Below the pieces are notes generated by a model. The model was not told the DNA's origin, did no database searches, and saw nothing but the letters and a program-made list of their open reading frames with translations. Shown here piece after piece: positions 35,141 to 46,407 of a DNA stretch of 64,000 nt (position 1 is the first letter of the stretch; each line of letters begins with the position of its first letter). This DNA comes from Terebella lapidaria (Eukaryota; Annelida; Polychaeta; Terebellida; Terebellidae), in NCBI GenBank assembly GCA_949152475.1, contig OX424558.1:32808651-32872650 (forward strand). Reading direction: 5' to 3'. Made by a program: the position numbers and the translations under genes.

Positions 35141-35810
35141 GTCAACTCTTGGAACCAATAACATCTTCTCAACTATAAAACGAATAGTAAACAAAACAAA
35201 GTTGGACTCACATGTAAGTTACTTACTTCTCATATCACACATCAATATCACGTACATGTAAAATGAACAGAAACAGAAATACCCCCCTTCCCGACCCCCC
35301 ACACACACATATGTAAAAAGATGATGAGCCAGTTGCTGGATGTGCGCAGTATTATCATCATGAAGCAAAAATTATACACATTTACAACTTGGAAATATGC
35401 CAATCTTGTGATATGACATACTACGAGAGTAAAACATTTACCCCCCCGGACACACACACTTTTGTTCTGTCACTATTTTGTCATAGTGCAATACATATTA
35501 TTTTCAATCCCCTTTGTTTCACATTTCCTTCATTTGTAGATCATTTTGTGAATGTAAAAGTATTAAATGATGACCTAAACTGATTCGAAACACACCTATT
35601 CGTAACCTATCCGGAATTTAGCTCAAGGCCACCTGTGCGCCACTCTGAGGTCCGCGCATACCAGTGGTCACTTTAGTGAGGCTCCGACTGAACTTGACAC
35701 AAGAAACTTGAGTGATTTAGAGAGTGTGGGACACCCGAATACCGACTAAACTACGACGACACCTTTTTCTTGGAACTTGTAACCCGTTTTCGGGTGTCCC
35801 CATATTCACT
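35141..35810. other. Intergenic; nothing recognised
   Basis: Runs of C (35283-35300 and 35440-35450) and short open frames only. Confidence 0.3.
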
Positions 35811-35816
35811 GTGGTG

Positions 35817-36557
35817 ATACTGGATGCACTAACGATCGTTAGTGCATCCCGCAATTGCCGACAGTAAACACGATCAGTTTGGTTTTTAACCGTATTCTAT
35901 CAAATGACAGGTCCATTTGTGATAAATGGACACTCTGAAGGTAGCTTAGTGTTTTGGTCAAAGACATGCGTAGTTATTTCAAGCAGATCACGCTTCTTTG
36001 TTTAGATATGTTGGGGAAAAGAATTAGCCAACGACAAAAGTGAGATTCCGTAACGATATAGGCCTAATACATGTATATATTTTAATACGTCCATATCATA
36101 CACCATTGTGAATTCGTTGATTTATGCGACATAAATTAGCGAATGTCATATCAAAAATAGGAAATATGTATTAGAAGATCATCTATACACATTAATACAT
36201 GTCAATTGGTACTTTATTTCACCTTTAACATTTAAATAACGTAGATTTGAATTAATAAAGAAAAGATCGTTAGGGAATCTTCACATGTTCGTTAGGTAAT
36301 CTTCGATTTTACAAAAACAATCGTTAGGGAATCTTTGGGCTTTTTTTCAGACGAGTTTTTTATGCTCAAACCAACATAAATGGCCATGTATTTGCAACGA
36401 ACGGTTGTTTCGTGCGCATAACAATCAGCAGGTGCATGTGTGTATCGATCACAATCGTAATTATCGGGAAAATGAAGAAAATTCAAACGAACCGCGAGTG
36501 GGTTCGCCATTGCGGGATGCACTAACGATCGTTAGTGCATCCAGTCTCACCACAGTG
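35817..36557. mobile_element. TIR element, 741 bp, with a perfect 28-bp palindrome in each end
   Basis: The ends CACTGTGGTGA and TCACCACAGTG are inverse copies, flanked on both sides by CATATT (35811-35816 and 36558-36563), a likely 6-bp target duplication. Inside each end lies the same perfect palindrome of half-site GGATGCACTAACGA, at 35822-35849 and 36515-36542. The inverse match then runs on through CGCAAT. A small tandem run of CGTTAGG(G/T)AATCTT follows at 36260-36335. No protein is recognised, so it is non-autonomous. The CACTG end resembles several DNA transposon groups and I do not assign one. Confidence 0.8.
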
Positions 36558-36563
36558 CATATT

Positions 36564-38150
36564 GAACACCTCGCGCACCAACGCAAGGTGTGCGGAAGTT
36601 CAATCGCTTGATCAAGCCGAGAAACAATATTGAATTATGAACATTCACATACTTTGATACCACGTTGTATGTTCATGGGATGTGGATAAGTAGACTAAAT
36701 TACTATTGCGAAAATTGCAAAAGTTGGCAATCTACTCCATTGTTTTATTTAGCCCAATCATTGAACTTTTAGGTGCGCACATAATTTGTTCACTTTGTGG
36801 CGGTGCAATCTTTCGAAATCTACACGTTTGGTTAGAATACCCCATAATATGTTTTCCAAAATCACAATAATAGGCCTACTTTAAATCATGATGGATGCAA
36901 ACAAGACCAAATTCCCGAATATGCTCAGATTCCCGAGATTTTTTTTTAATTTTTGCCATAGAAGTCTGAAATTCAACAGATTATCGCCGGTGACGTATGC
37001 CAAATGATAATTGGTATCATTCAGCATCGCAAGAAGCGAAGAACGGGGTAAACGAGTCAGGAAAATCAGCATGTTCGAATGAAGACGTATATACATGTAT
37101 ATTATCTTACATTCCTTCTAAATATGAAAACGATTTAAAGCACATGTGTATTTACAGATTTGTTGGTGAAACCACTATGGCCGGCCCTAAAGATTGACCC
37201 ATGGCTCCAATGTTAGACTGGTAAGTGGAAGTATTTTCATTCCATGCATTTTGTATATGGCGATCTGAACATTCTGTTCAAAGTTGTATTGGCTATATTT
37301 TACATTTAAAAACAAAAAAGTGAGCATTAACGTGTGTATATGTTAGCTGTATTGGTGGTAATAGATTGATACTTACATTCCATTCATATTTGCTGGGAAA
37401 TTGTAATATTGGCCTACGTGCGTATGATCTCTGGAGGCTTCTCTAGGATTCCGTTCAAACGTGGATATACCTACCTGGGACGTATCGCAGGATTAGTATC
37501 AAAACTACCGGAATTCCTAGGATAATATGCATACCATTTTCACTGGATTTCCCAGAGGGCTTTGCACAGGATTTGCATGAGGACTGGATGATTTCATGAA
37601 TATCTTAGTAAATATTCACCACAGAAAGAAGCTCACGGAGAAGCATGTTACAAATGAATTGTCATCAATTGGTATGAATATGTATGGTGGAATTATGCAC
37701 TTTTATAAGTGAATCTAATAAAATCTGTCCTATTGTATTTGTTTTGTTGTTTTTTCATTCGGTTTTGACGAAGTCATTCGAGTGGGTCGTCAAGGTTCAG
37801 TTCGCCAGGTATATAATATGTTGGCTATATACCTGCTAGCAGGTATATAAGTTAGATATCGATCTCTGGAGAACAATAGGACCAGTATCTAAATATTTGG
37901 CTATGTTTGATTTTCTATTGCTTATATATCCATTTAGCAGGTCACACGGAAAATCATCTGTTCTTTTTCATAGTCTATTTCACTATGTTCGGCTAATTTT
38001 ATGAATATGAAATATATCAAGTACATAGGCATATTGAACAAAGGCGTGACCCATGTGATATGATTGAAGATTTTCTAAGCTATTCAATTAGGCCTGATGT
38101 CTGGTCCCAATGTCAGGAAACAACATCACAAGAATATATGTAGATCCAGC
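36564..38150. other. Intergenic; family F fragment at 37340-37400
   Basis: A third partial copy of family F ('tggtggtaatagattgatacttacattc') lies at 37340-37400. A short palindrome around CTGCTAGCAG is at about 37827-37850. No gene is seen. Confidence 0.35.
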
Positions 38151-40190
38151 TCAGTTTAGGTTGGACTGTTTGTGGTTTTGCTCCTTTTTTGTTGTGCTGC
38201 ATTCACTTCTGGGCCGTTTTCGTTGACCGGGTTTTGTTACGGTGCTTGGTGTTTTTGGGATGATTAGTTTTCCATCGGTTGACTTCACAACTTTTAAGTT
38301 ATTGCATTCGAAGCGAAGGAACTTCAGAAAGAACTCAGTCTTGGCTTCAGCAGTCTTGGATTGCCATGTGACATTGGACACAAGGAATTATCTGAGCACG
38401 GGGGCAACTTCGTAGTTGCCTAGTCCATGGAGTGAACGCCTTATGTCGCTCATCTGCAAGCGAACGACGTCATGCAATTTGTTGAGCGAATCCGGGATTT
38501 TCAGTTTTCTCCATTGCGTGGAGAGTTTGATGATGTTGTTCATAGACTCGCAATTGTTGTTTGTCCATCGTAGTGGTACAACTTTTTTGACGAGTGATGG
38601 TTGAAAAACGTTGTTCTTCAACATTGGCAGGAGTTCTAGATCGAAGTATGATGCAAGTCTTGGATATCGATCGGCATACTTGCTGCTCAACTCTAATTTC
38701 ATTTCATCAAAGGCGTGTGCGTCGTTCATGCTGAGTAGACCCTGCCTGCCGAATATTTCGCCAAGGACGTGTTGCTTCTGCTTCTCTGTGACACACACTT
38801 AATTCACCAAGTATCTGCCCGTATTTTCGTGAATGTGAGGTTGTCTGTACCTACTTCAGTGCATGTGATTGTGTCCTCGAGTTTTGCTTGGACATGTGAA
38901 AAAAACCCGATGATTTGGCTGGTACGTCCCATCCCATTGTAAGAACAAGGGGCCAAGTAGGATCACAGGGAGGAACCGTTCGTCTGATTCTATGTGCATT
39001 ATTCTGATTCTATGGGCAAAAATATGTCTCTATGAGCAAATTGTCTGATTCTATGGGCAATTAAACAAGTAAGCGGTGGGGCACCAGTAAAACATGCTGG
39101 ATCAACGACAAATTTCTCAACACAATCTGATGGCATATGTTCTGTTAAATCATTGCAGAATATGGATTATGTTCAGTTTCTCATGCAGTGTTCACCGTTG
39201 TTCATACATTTGTCGCACAAAAGTGGAACGGCCAGGTGGTGGAGCAGTTATCCATAATAAATCACCAACTGCAAAGCGTTTACACTAATCTACCTGGGTA
39301 TCTGGACAAAAATTAGTCCAGTTGACATTCTGGTTGTTCCTAGATGTGAAATCATCTACCTAATCAAACAAAATTGATCATAGATTAAAAATAACAGAAA
39401 CTAACGTGATTCTATGGGAACAAACCTGATTCTATGGGTAGGTTTATTTGAAAACCATGGAATTATGGGCTACGATCTGTCATCCATGTTATTGACCTTC
39501 TCCAGGAAACAGAACATAAAAATCAAGCTTCAATGCTATATTTATTCAGGATCAGCATCGAGAAGCTCTTAGTTGCATGGCTATAACAACACCCCATAGA
39601 ATCAGGTTTGTTCCCATAGAATCAGGTTTGTTTCTGTTATTTTTATTCTATGACGTAGCTGACCTCACATCCAGGAACAATCAAAATGTTAACTGGAATA
39701 ATTGTCATGCAATTGTGGTCAAGATATCCTGGTAAGTAAATGGAAGCGCTTTGTCTTTGGGAATTTATGATGACTAACTGCTCCACCGCCTAGCCGTTCC
39801 ACTTTTGTGTGACCAGATATATGAAGAGCGGTGAACACCACATGAGAAACTGAACATGAATCATATTCGGCAATGATTTAAGAAGTGAACAGAACATATG
39901 CCATCAGATTGTGTTGAGAAATTAGCCGTCGACCCAGCATGTTTTACTGGTGCCCCGCAGCTTATTTGCTTATTTGCTCATAGAATCAGACAATTTGCTC
40001 ATAGAATCAGACTTTTTGCCCATAGAATCAGGCAAACGGTTCCTCCCTGTGAGGATAGGTGGCACTCGGGTGGACTTCCGCATAAATTTGAGGTTTTTGT
40101 TTGGGGATTTCGGAACGATCAAGATGACTGACAGCTCTGAACCGATCCATGTAGACGGTTATTACCTGCCGCACTAAACGTGAATAGTGA
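38151..40190 (-). pseudogene. Decayed MULE-like transposase, split by a later insertion
   Basis: Read on the reverse strand. The best part (38798 to 38391) contains RWTNNNCESMNNIIK and KLHDVVRLQMSDIRRSLHG, of the kind found near the C-terminus of Mutator-like (MULE) transposases. An in-frame TAA at 38388-38390 separates it from a basic tail that is still open to 38151. Further upstream the frame shifts at least twice: protein-like pieces such as LGPLFLQWDGTY and LEDTITCTEVGTDNLTF lie in different frames near 38830-38960, and upstream pieces continue at 40057-40190 beyond the inserted palindrome. So it is an old, dead DNA transposon gene. The MULE assignment rests on remembered motif resemblance. 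Confidence 0.5.
38964..40051. mobile_element. 1088-bp near-complete palindrome (foldback element)
   Basis: Left arm 38964 to about 39440 and right arm about 39591 to 40051 are inverse copies of roughly 460 bp around a centre of about 150 bp. The ends are CACAGGGAGGAACCGTT and AACGGTTCCTCCCTGTG. AGGAT (38959-38963 and 40052-40056) flanks both sides as a 5-bp target duplication. TCTGATTCTATGGGCAA-type units repeat near each terminus, and again at the inner edge of each arm (39405-39437 and 39591-39630). No coding sequence. It landed inside the MULE-like transposase, so it is younger than that gene. Confidence 0.85.
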
Positions 40191-40879
40191 ATAGAAAAGC
40201 CACAAGGGTCATTACCTCTGGAAAATCACTGGCGGAGGCGACCGTCAAAATCGTCAGGGGACGGGGGCACGTTCATTGCCTCTAAATGTTCGATTCAAAT
40301 TGTAAGGAAAACAAATTTCTTGGTATGGGGACTGTGATTGGTCCTTTTTTATACCGGCGCCCCGTCTTCAAAGAACAATAAATTGAATTAACCTTTGACG
40401 CCCGAAATGGTACCATGTACTCACAAATAATAACGCTGATTGAATACAATAAATGAATTTGCTACTGTAATTTATTTTAAAATGTTACATTTTTTGGTAT
40501 CTTGAAATAATGAAGACTGTTTTGTTCAAAAACGTAAGTAAGCAAAAAAATGTGAATAATTCTGTTCGTACTTATACATGTACACCGTGTCGAATATTAA
40601 TAAATATTGATTTAGCATGAACCGTACAAATCGTATTCTTAAAAATAATACATCTAAGTATTTATTGATTTACTGTACAAATCGTATTCTTGTGAATAAA
40701 GCACTATATATTATATAGTAAATCTACTTGTCGGCTCTTGACGGTACTTGTCGGCAATTAGTATTACCGCAAGAATAGTCATAGTTCTTGTTTCAAATAT
40801 TTGTTGCATGGCAGTGCTTTGCAACTACGAGGAGATTGTGGTAAGTACGGAAAATGACGTCATGTATTCGGATAACGTT
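40191..40879. other. Intergenic; nothing recognised
   Basis: AT-rich. A phrase 'acaaatcgtattctt' occurs twice near 40625 and 40678. Confidence 0.3.
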
Positions 40880-41945
40880 ATCCCGGGAGCTAAAAACACC
40901 TGCATTCTTAGATGCAGTTTTGGGTTCGCACTGCTTTATTGGATGCAGTTTTGGAGTCACCAAAGAGAAGGGCCTTTTGTACATAAAGTACTGTTCTAAG
41001 GAGGTGAGGTGTACTCCACCCACTTTAAACTTTGCTGGATAATGATTTGACAGTGGAGCGAACTTTGACCAGAGGAACACATGTGATTTACCAGATTTAG
41101 TGGCTGCAGATTGAGGAGAGGCCCATGAAGGAAGTTTCCCAAGGTCATCAACCCCGTAGCTCACCCCGTTTAGGTAGACCTTGTCTTCCTTGTAGCGTAT
41201 GAGTCCGAAGTTTAAACGCGGCTTGTCTCCAGGAGTTTTTGGGCCCAACCGGTGGATACGTGTCAACAAATTACGTCGGGGATCCTGAACATCGATTTCT
41301 TTGAAAAGTGACCATTAAATGCTCTCTGCAATCCTCGTCTGTTTCCTCAGGTATGCCATAGAAGTTAAGGGATTTAGTTGTCTTGAGTGACACAATAGGT
41401 CTTTAGACGCTTGATCTCAGCCTTTAAACTGTCTACTTCAGCTGTGAGATACTTTACACCTACTTGGACAGTCTTTAATTTCGTTGTGGCAGTGCTGGTA
41501 ACCGCTACAATTTCAATCTGTGCAGAATCAAGCCTTTCAGATACAGGCTCCAGTTTTTCATCAAGTTTATTGTCCAGTAAGGATTCAAAAGCTCTGAGTG
41601 ATAATACAGGCTCACAGGAAGTTTCTGGCGACATTTCAACTTGCATGTAAGGCCGTTTAGATGTGTGTACTCGACCTTGTCCAGATTGTCCACTTGTGGC
41701 ACCAGAATAACGAAAAATAAACATCAACCACGAATTGTATCCTTGCAAATTGAAATATTCGTCAACAATTTCTGAACAGCCAGTTGCAATGCTCTCTGAA
41801 AGTCGATGAAACACTTCTCGAGCGCCTCATATAAAAGTCTGGTTCTCTTGATGAGTTTTTTGCCGTACTGGACGTCCATTCGCTTCCACACCATGAACGT
41901 TGAGGGCATAATACCCAAATTCCCGTTACATTCACTCCCCATGTT
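40880..41945 (-). pseudogene. Broken LINE ORF1 running into a NADAR domain
   Basis: Read on the reverse strand. About 41814-41374 encodes a coiled coil typical of LINE ORF1 proteins (LDNKLDEKLEPVSERL, VDSLKAEIKRLK). Next comes LNFYGIPEETDEDCREHL and then RIHRLGPKTPGDKPRLNF, matching the L1-type ORF1 RNA-binding region, but with frame changes between about 41390 and 41270. From 41269 the frame continues through KVYLNGVSYGVDDLGKLP into VFLWSKFAPLSNHYPAKF and LTSLEQYFMYK, which match the core of NADAR (YbiA-like) domains; the next expected piece (KALLFGDSKTA) is in another frame. The 5' leader reaches 41942 (MGSECNGN...). No reverse transcriptase is nearby, so this is a truncated, dead copy. Confidence 0.6.
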
Positions 41946-43703
41946 TAACCTACCTTACACTGTACAGCGTTGTCTGCGATAGTCGGGGCTTGGCGGTAAA
42001 ATCACACAAATGCCCAACCGATGTGCCCAACCAATAAATACATTCCATATTGGATCAACAGATTCAGTTTCTTGGTACAGTTTGCTGTAAACCAACCCGT
42101 GTACCAGTTTTCACGGGACATCTTTCCAATCGCTGTGCCAATATATCACTTACTTTGCACTTTCACATCATCCATCCACACACACACTATACATAACTCA
42201 CTGATATTGGCATAGCGTAACCTCTCGTGACCATGCGGGAACCACGTGTTTTTGCTCATTCACCTCTCGTTGACATCTGATCGAGTTGCTACTTCACGGC
42301 TGTGAAATCGACTGCTGCAATGTACTGATCACGGATGACAGGTAATGCCACAAACCCTCCGACAGTCCTCAACTTCAGTGCCGTATTTTGGTGATGAATA
42401 CAGACAAACTTTCCTGCTGTTGTCTTTAGACAAATCATTCTTAGGCCGGAAAAGAAGAAGGTGGCTCGGTGATGTCGTTCTCCATCATGTAATTGGTGTC
42501 TATGTTCCCAGTGAATTCTTCAAGTTCAAAATTATTACTGCAGTTTCTCCACCCCAACGTTTATAGTGTCCTTTTTACACGGTGTAACAGATACGCATGT
42601 CCACAGGAATGGATGTCTTACAGATATCCATTTCAAGGAGCGCAGTCATAGGAATGAATGCCTTGTACACGTTTTTCGTAGATGCGTATGTCATAACGGG
42701 ACATATATTCCTGGTATACAAAATAACCTGTAGCATATATTCTTAGGTGTGCATATCCTAGTGGAACAAATATTCGTAGTATATTATTTATAGTGTAGAC
42801 ATGCATTCCTGTGGACATAAAGTCCTGTTACATCAGTGACAGTATGTCCGTATTATGCACTGTTGGGTGTTGGTCATACTTAGGTTCTTCGAAACCGTTG
42901 GAAAAGACATTCGTAGGCGGGTTGATCAGACATCAACCTCGGTACCACAATGGGGTTAATGGCAAGATTCCAAATCCGAATCTCTCATGTGCTAAAATTT
43001 CATTATTTCCACAGTCATGTGATTCCGACAATCTTCAATTAAGTTGGAATCAATTTTAAAACCAGCCAAATTTAGCATTCTTTTTTGTCACGCAAACTTG
43101 AAAGTACATCTCTAGATAGTCGGGAATATCTAGGAAATATGCACAGTTCGACAACAGATACTTATAAAATTGCCGGTAATCGTGCATGAAGACAGCGGAT
43201 AGAGAATGATCGGCCTGCCTACATTGCCGGTTGCCGGTTGCCACAGTATCTAGACAAATACAAATGACGTCATGAGACTGTGTGTAGAACTCGCCCTCAA
43301 GGCGGACCGCTTTGAGTAAAAAATTGATGCAAGATTGACTGGCCCGAGTTTGAATCTTGATTTGGCAATTTAGGCACGTAATAGACATTTTCAGACGCAA
43401 ATTTCATATAAATACATTTTGTCAATAAATACATTTTGTCAATTCAAATTGTCAATGATTGTTAATTTTGTTGTTGTACCGTTAGTTTACATTTTTGGCT
43501 GAATTTGAAAAGATCCTAATGTATACATTTTGACAGTATGGGACGGTGTTGATGTCAGTTCAAATTCAAACAATAAGGTAGACATGTGTTTCTAACAATA
43601 TATGTCCGGCTGGGACATCCAGTACTGTGGAATGGGACACGCATTCTTAGGACTTAGACAGACTCCCTAGGACTGAGAACAATGGACGTATGCTTTGTTT
43701 AAG
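41946..43703. other. Intergenic; small inverted repeat near 42598-42801
   Basis: ATGTCCACAGGAATG near 42598 is matched in inverse by CATTCCTGTGGACAT near 42785, with degenerate 'tattcctgg/tattcgtag' units between them. It may be a small MITE about 200 bp long. No gene is seen. Confidence 0.4.
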
Positions 43704-43806
43704 GGATAAAACTGTGTTTGGCGAAGCCTCGAGTGTCTCAGATCACAACGGAGATCTCGAGGGATTTTTGTTGGTCACAGACATCGAACCAAACACAGTT
43801 TTATCC
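43704..43806. repeat. 103-bp hairpin
   Basis: GGATAAAACTGTGTTTGG and CCAAACACAGTTTTATCC are exact 18-bp inverse copies around a 67-bp loop with a smaller CGAG/CTCG pairing. Confidence 0.75.
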
Positions 43807-43849
43807 GGATTATAATATGACATCTTAACGTGTTGGTGTCTTTCAATCT

Positions 43850-44235
43850 TCGATGAAGATGATCAACAAACCCGTTTTATTTGGTTACCAGACCTATGGT
43901 CGGATAACCTATTGGCATGGCGTTGTGTCCGTCGTCGTCGGCGTCGTCCGTCCACATTTTTATCTTTAAAGATTACAGGTGAATCTTTCTGAAATTTTGC
44001 ACAAAAATGCCTGAAAATATAAAAGGGGGTATTTTTTTCTTCTGTGATTTTCGAATTTTTTTCAAAATGTCGGCCATTTTCGACGAAAAACGACCAATTT
44101 CTGACTTCGGCGGCCATTTTCTCAAAAACTGTTCAGACAGTTTTAAGATTTTTGTTTGGAAAGATTACCATCATATTCCTCAATCGCCGGTCTGTGTGTG
44201 GCGGCCATTTTCATTTTCTCTACTGCCGCAAATGG
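43850..44235. repeat. Dispersed repeat family D, copy
   Basis: 'cggccattttcgacgaaaaacg' and 'ggcggccattttctcaaaaac' match phrases at 1930-1975 and 33325-33355. It directly precedes the tandem array at 44290, which carries the core of the same family. Confidence 0.5.
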
Positions 44236-44289
44236 GACTTTCCCATGTTAAATACTCCTATGCTTTATAATACATTATGCCTAATATTT

Positions 44290-45225
44290 CACTTAATATT
44301 GAGATTAGAGACTAGGGATCAATTAAGGACACATAGGCAATGATATATGCTGCTTATTGTCATGACCTTGAATTTGACCTTTGACCTGATTTTAAGGTCA
44401 GAGCACAAAATGGCTAATATCTCGTTTATTATTGACTTTACAGCTTAGGAATCAATTGTGCACATATAGGAAATGATATAGTCCAAATATTTTGATGACC
44501 TTGAATTTGACCTCATTTTCAAGGTCAAAGCACAAAATGGCTAATATCTCACTTATTATCGACCTTACAGCTTAGGAATCAATTGTGCACGTATAGGAAA
44601 TGATATATACTGAATATTCTCATGACCTTGAGCTTAACCTCGCACCTCATTTTCAAGGTCAAAGAACAAAATGGGTAATATCTCGCATATCATCGACTCT
44701 ACAATTAGGAATCAATCGTGAACATATATGAAATGATATATACTGAATATTCTTGCGACCTTGAATTTGACCTTTGACCAAATTTTCAAGATCGCAGGAT
44801 ATAATGGCCAATATCTCGCTCATTATCGACTTTACAGCTTAGGAATCACTTATGAACATATAGGGAATTATATTTACGGATTATTCTCATGATCTTGAAT
44901 TTGACATTTGACCTAGCTTTCAAGGTCACAGGACAAAATGGCTAATGTCTCACTTATTATCGACTTTACAGCTTGGGAATCAACTGCGAACATCAAGGAA
45001 ATGATATATGCTGAATATTCTCATGACCTTGAACTTGATTTTTGACCTCATTCTCAAGGTCAGATCACAAATGGCTAATATCTCACTTATTATCAACTTT
45101 ACAGCTTGGGAATCAATTGTGGTCAAACTCCGAATGATATATGCTGAATATTCTCGTGACCTTGAATTGACCAATGACCTTATTTTCAAGGTCATGAGAC
45201 AATAGGCTAGTATTTTAATAAAATA
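44290..45225. repeat. Tandem array, about seven units of roughly 130 bp
   Basis: Each unit reads approximately: GGCTAATATCTC..., TTTACAGCTTAGGAATCAAT, ...GAAATGATATATACTGAATA, TTCTCATGACCTTGAATTTG, ACCT...CAAGGTCA...CAAAAT. Units begin near 44411, 44538, 44671, 44806, 44938 and 45073. The 'gacctt gaatttgacc' core is shared with family D, so this is a local amplification of part of that repeat. Several units carry direct repeats of the TGACCT half-site. Confidence 0.8.
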
Positions 45226-46216
45226 TAATTGTCCGGTAACCTTTCTTAGCCCAAGGGCTAATTTTTTTTCCTTGTAAACAAGTTTCCGTTGGTGTTGCAG
45301 TCTGCTTGGCTGATTTTGGCCAGGATTCATTTGATCTTTGTACTCGATTAAAAACCGCTGTTGGCCGTTGAGATTACGGAAAAACGTTTCTTTCTGAGAT
45401 TACGGAAAAACTGTATAAAATATTTCGTATACATGTACGTGTGACACAGTGATGCGCTGGAATAGCGTATGAGTTGTGAGACAAACACGCCATATAACTT
45501 ACAGTCGATACAGTGTTTGATATACCCGTGTACAAACCAGTGTGGTCCAATTATCTATAAGGAGTCAGATTGGTTCAGAAATAGGCCCCCGCCCACGGAT
45601 GTAGCCCACAAATATGTCGTGTCCAAACATCGATCGCAATGTGTTCGATACTTATGGCCCACGTACAGCAATAATGTATGAACTGGAGAATTCAAATACT
45701 TCAAACCTCATTCGTGAGCAATGTAAATGCACAACATCATGTAATTAGGACTCGGATAAGTTATTATTGCCTCGCTTGTTGTGTGTCAACAATAATAGGA
45801 CATGGACATTGCCTTCTTTCTGGGGCAGGTAATCCTTGTAACTCCCTGAACAATGTGTTGTGCATGACAATGTCTTTTGCCCACAATTTCTCTCATGGCG
45901 AAGAAAACTTACACACGCAAATCGGAACCAACCCGCCGTAAACCATACGGAACGGATAGTCCCATGTATGCGTGAATCGGCTCGAATACCATGCTATTGC
46001 TATTCTGACATAACTAAGCGGTTTCGGCGTAGGTAAACTTCAACTGGTGATTTGTGATGATTCAACGGATAAAACAATATGTTAGCATCACTCAAAGTTG
46101 ATTGGAGTTAATTACACAATTTAATAAATGCAGCAGAAATAACACCACAAGCAAGTAGTCTTCCAATTCTTGCATGATAATATGCTACTTATGCGCAACC
46201 ATGCGTACGGCTCAAT
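45226..46216. other. Intergenic upstream of the lectin-like gene
   Basis: No gene is seen. Probably includes the upstream control region of the C-type-lectin-like gene. Confidence 0.3.
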
Positions 46217-46224
46217 TATATATA
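46217..46224 (+). promoter_or_regulatory. Candidate TATA box of the lectin-like gene
   Basis: TATATATA about 190 bases before the start codon at 46408. Simple AT sequence, so support is weak. Confidence 0.3.
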
Positions 46225-46407
46225 GTGTGGTTACCGTGTAGTCATCAAAAGAGTACTTAGACACATAATGTATATGACAGCATGGGATTCCCTATATTTT
46301 GTTTTCGTTTTGAGCATCAGCCCGGTTAACATCCTGTTTTGAAAGCACGAGAGGCTGCCTAGAAAAAGGAAACATTTTGTGTCGATGTGATATTTGTACT
46401 ATACAGG

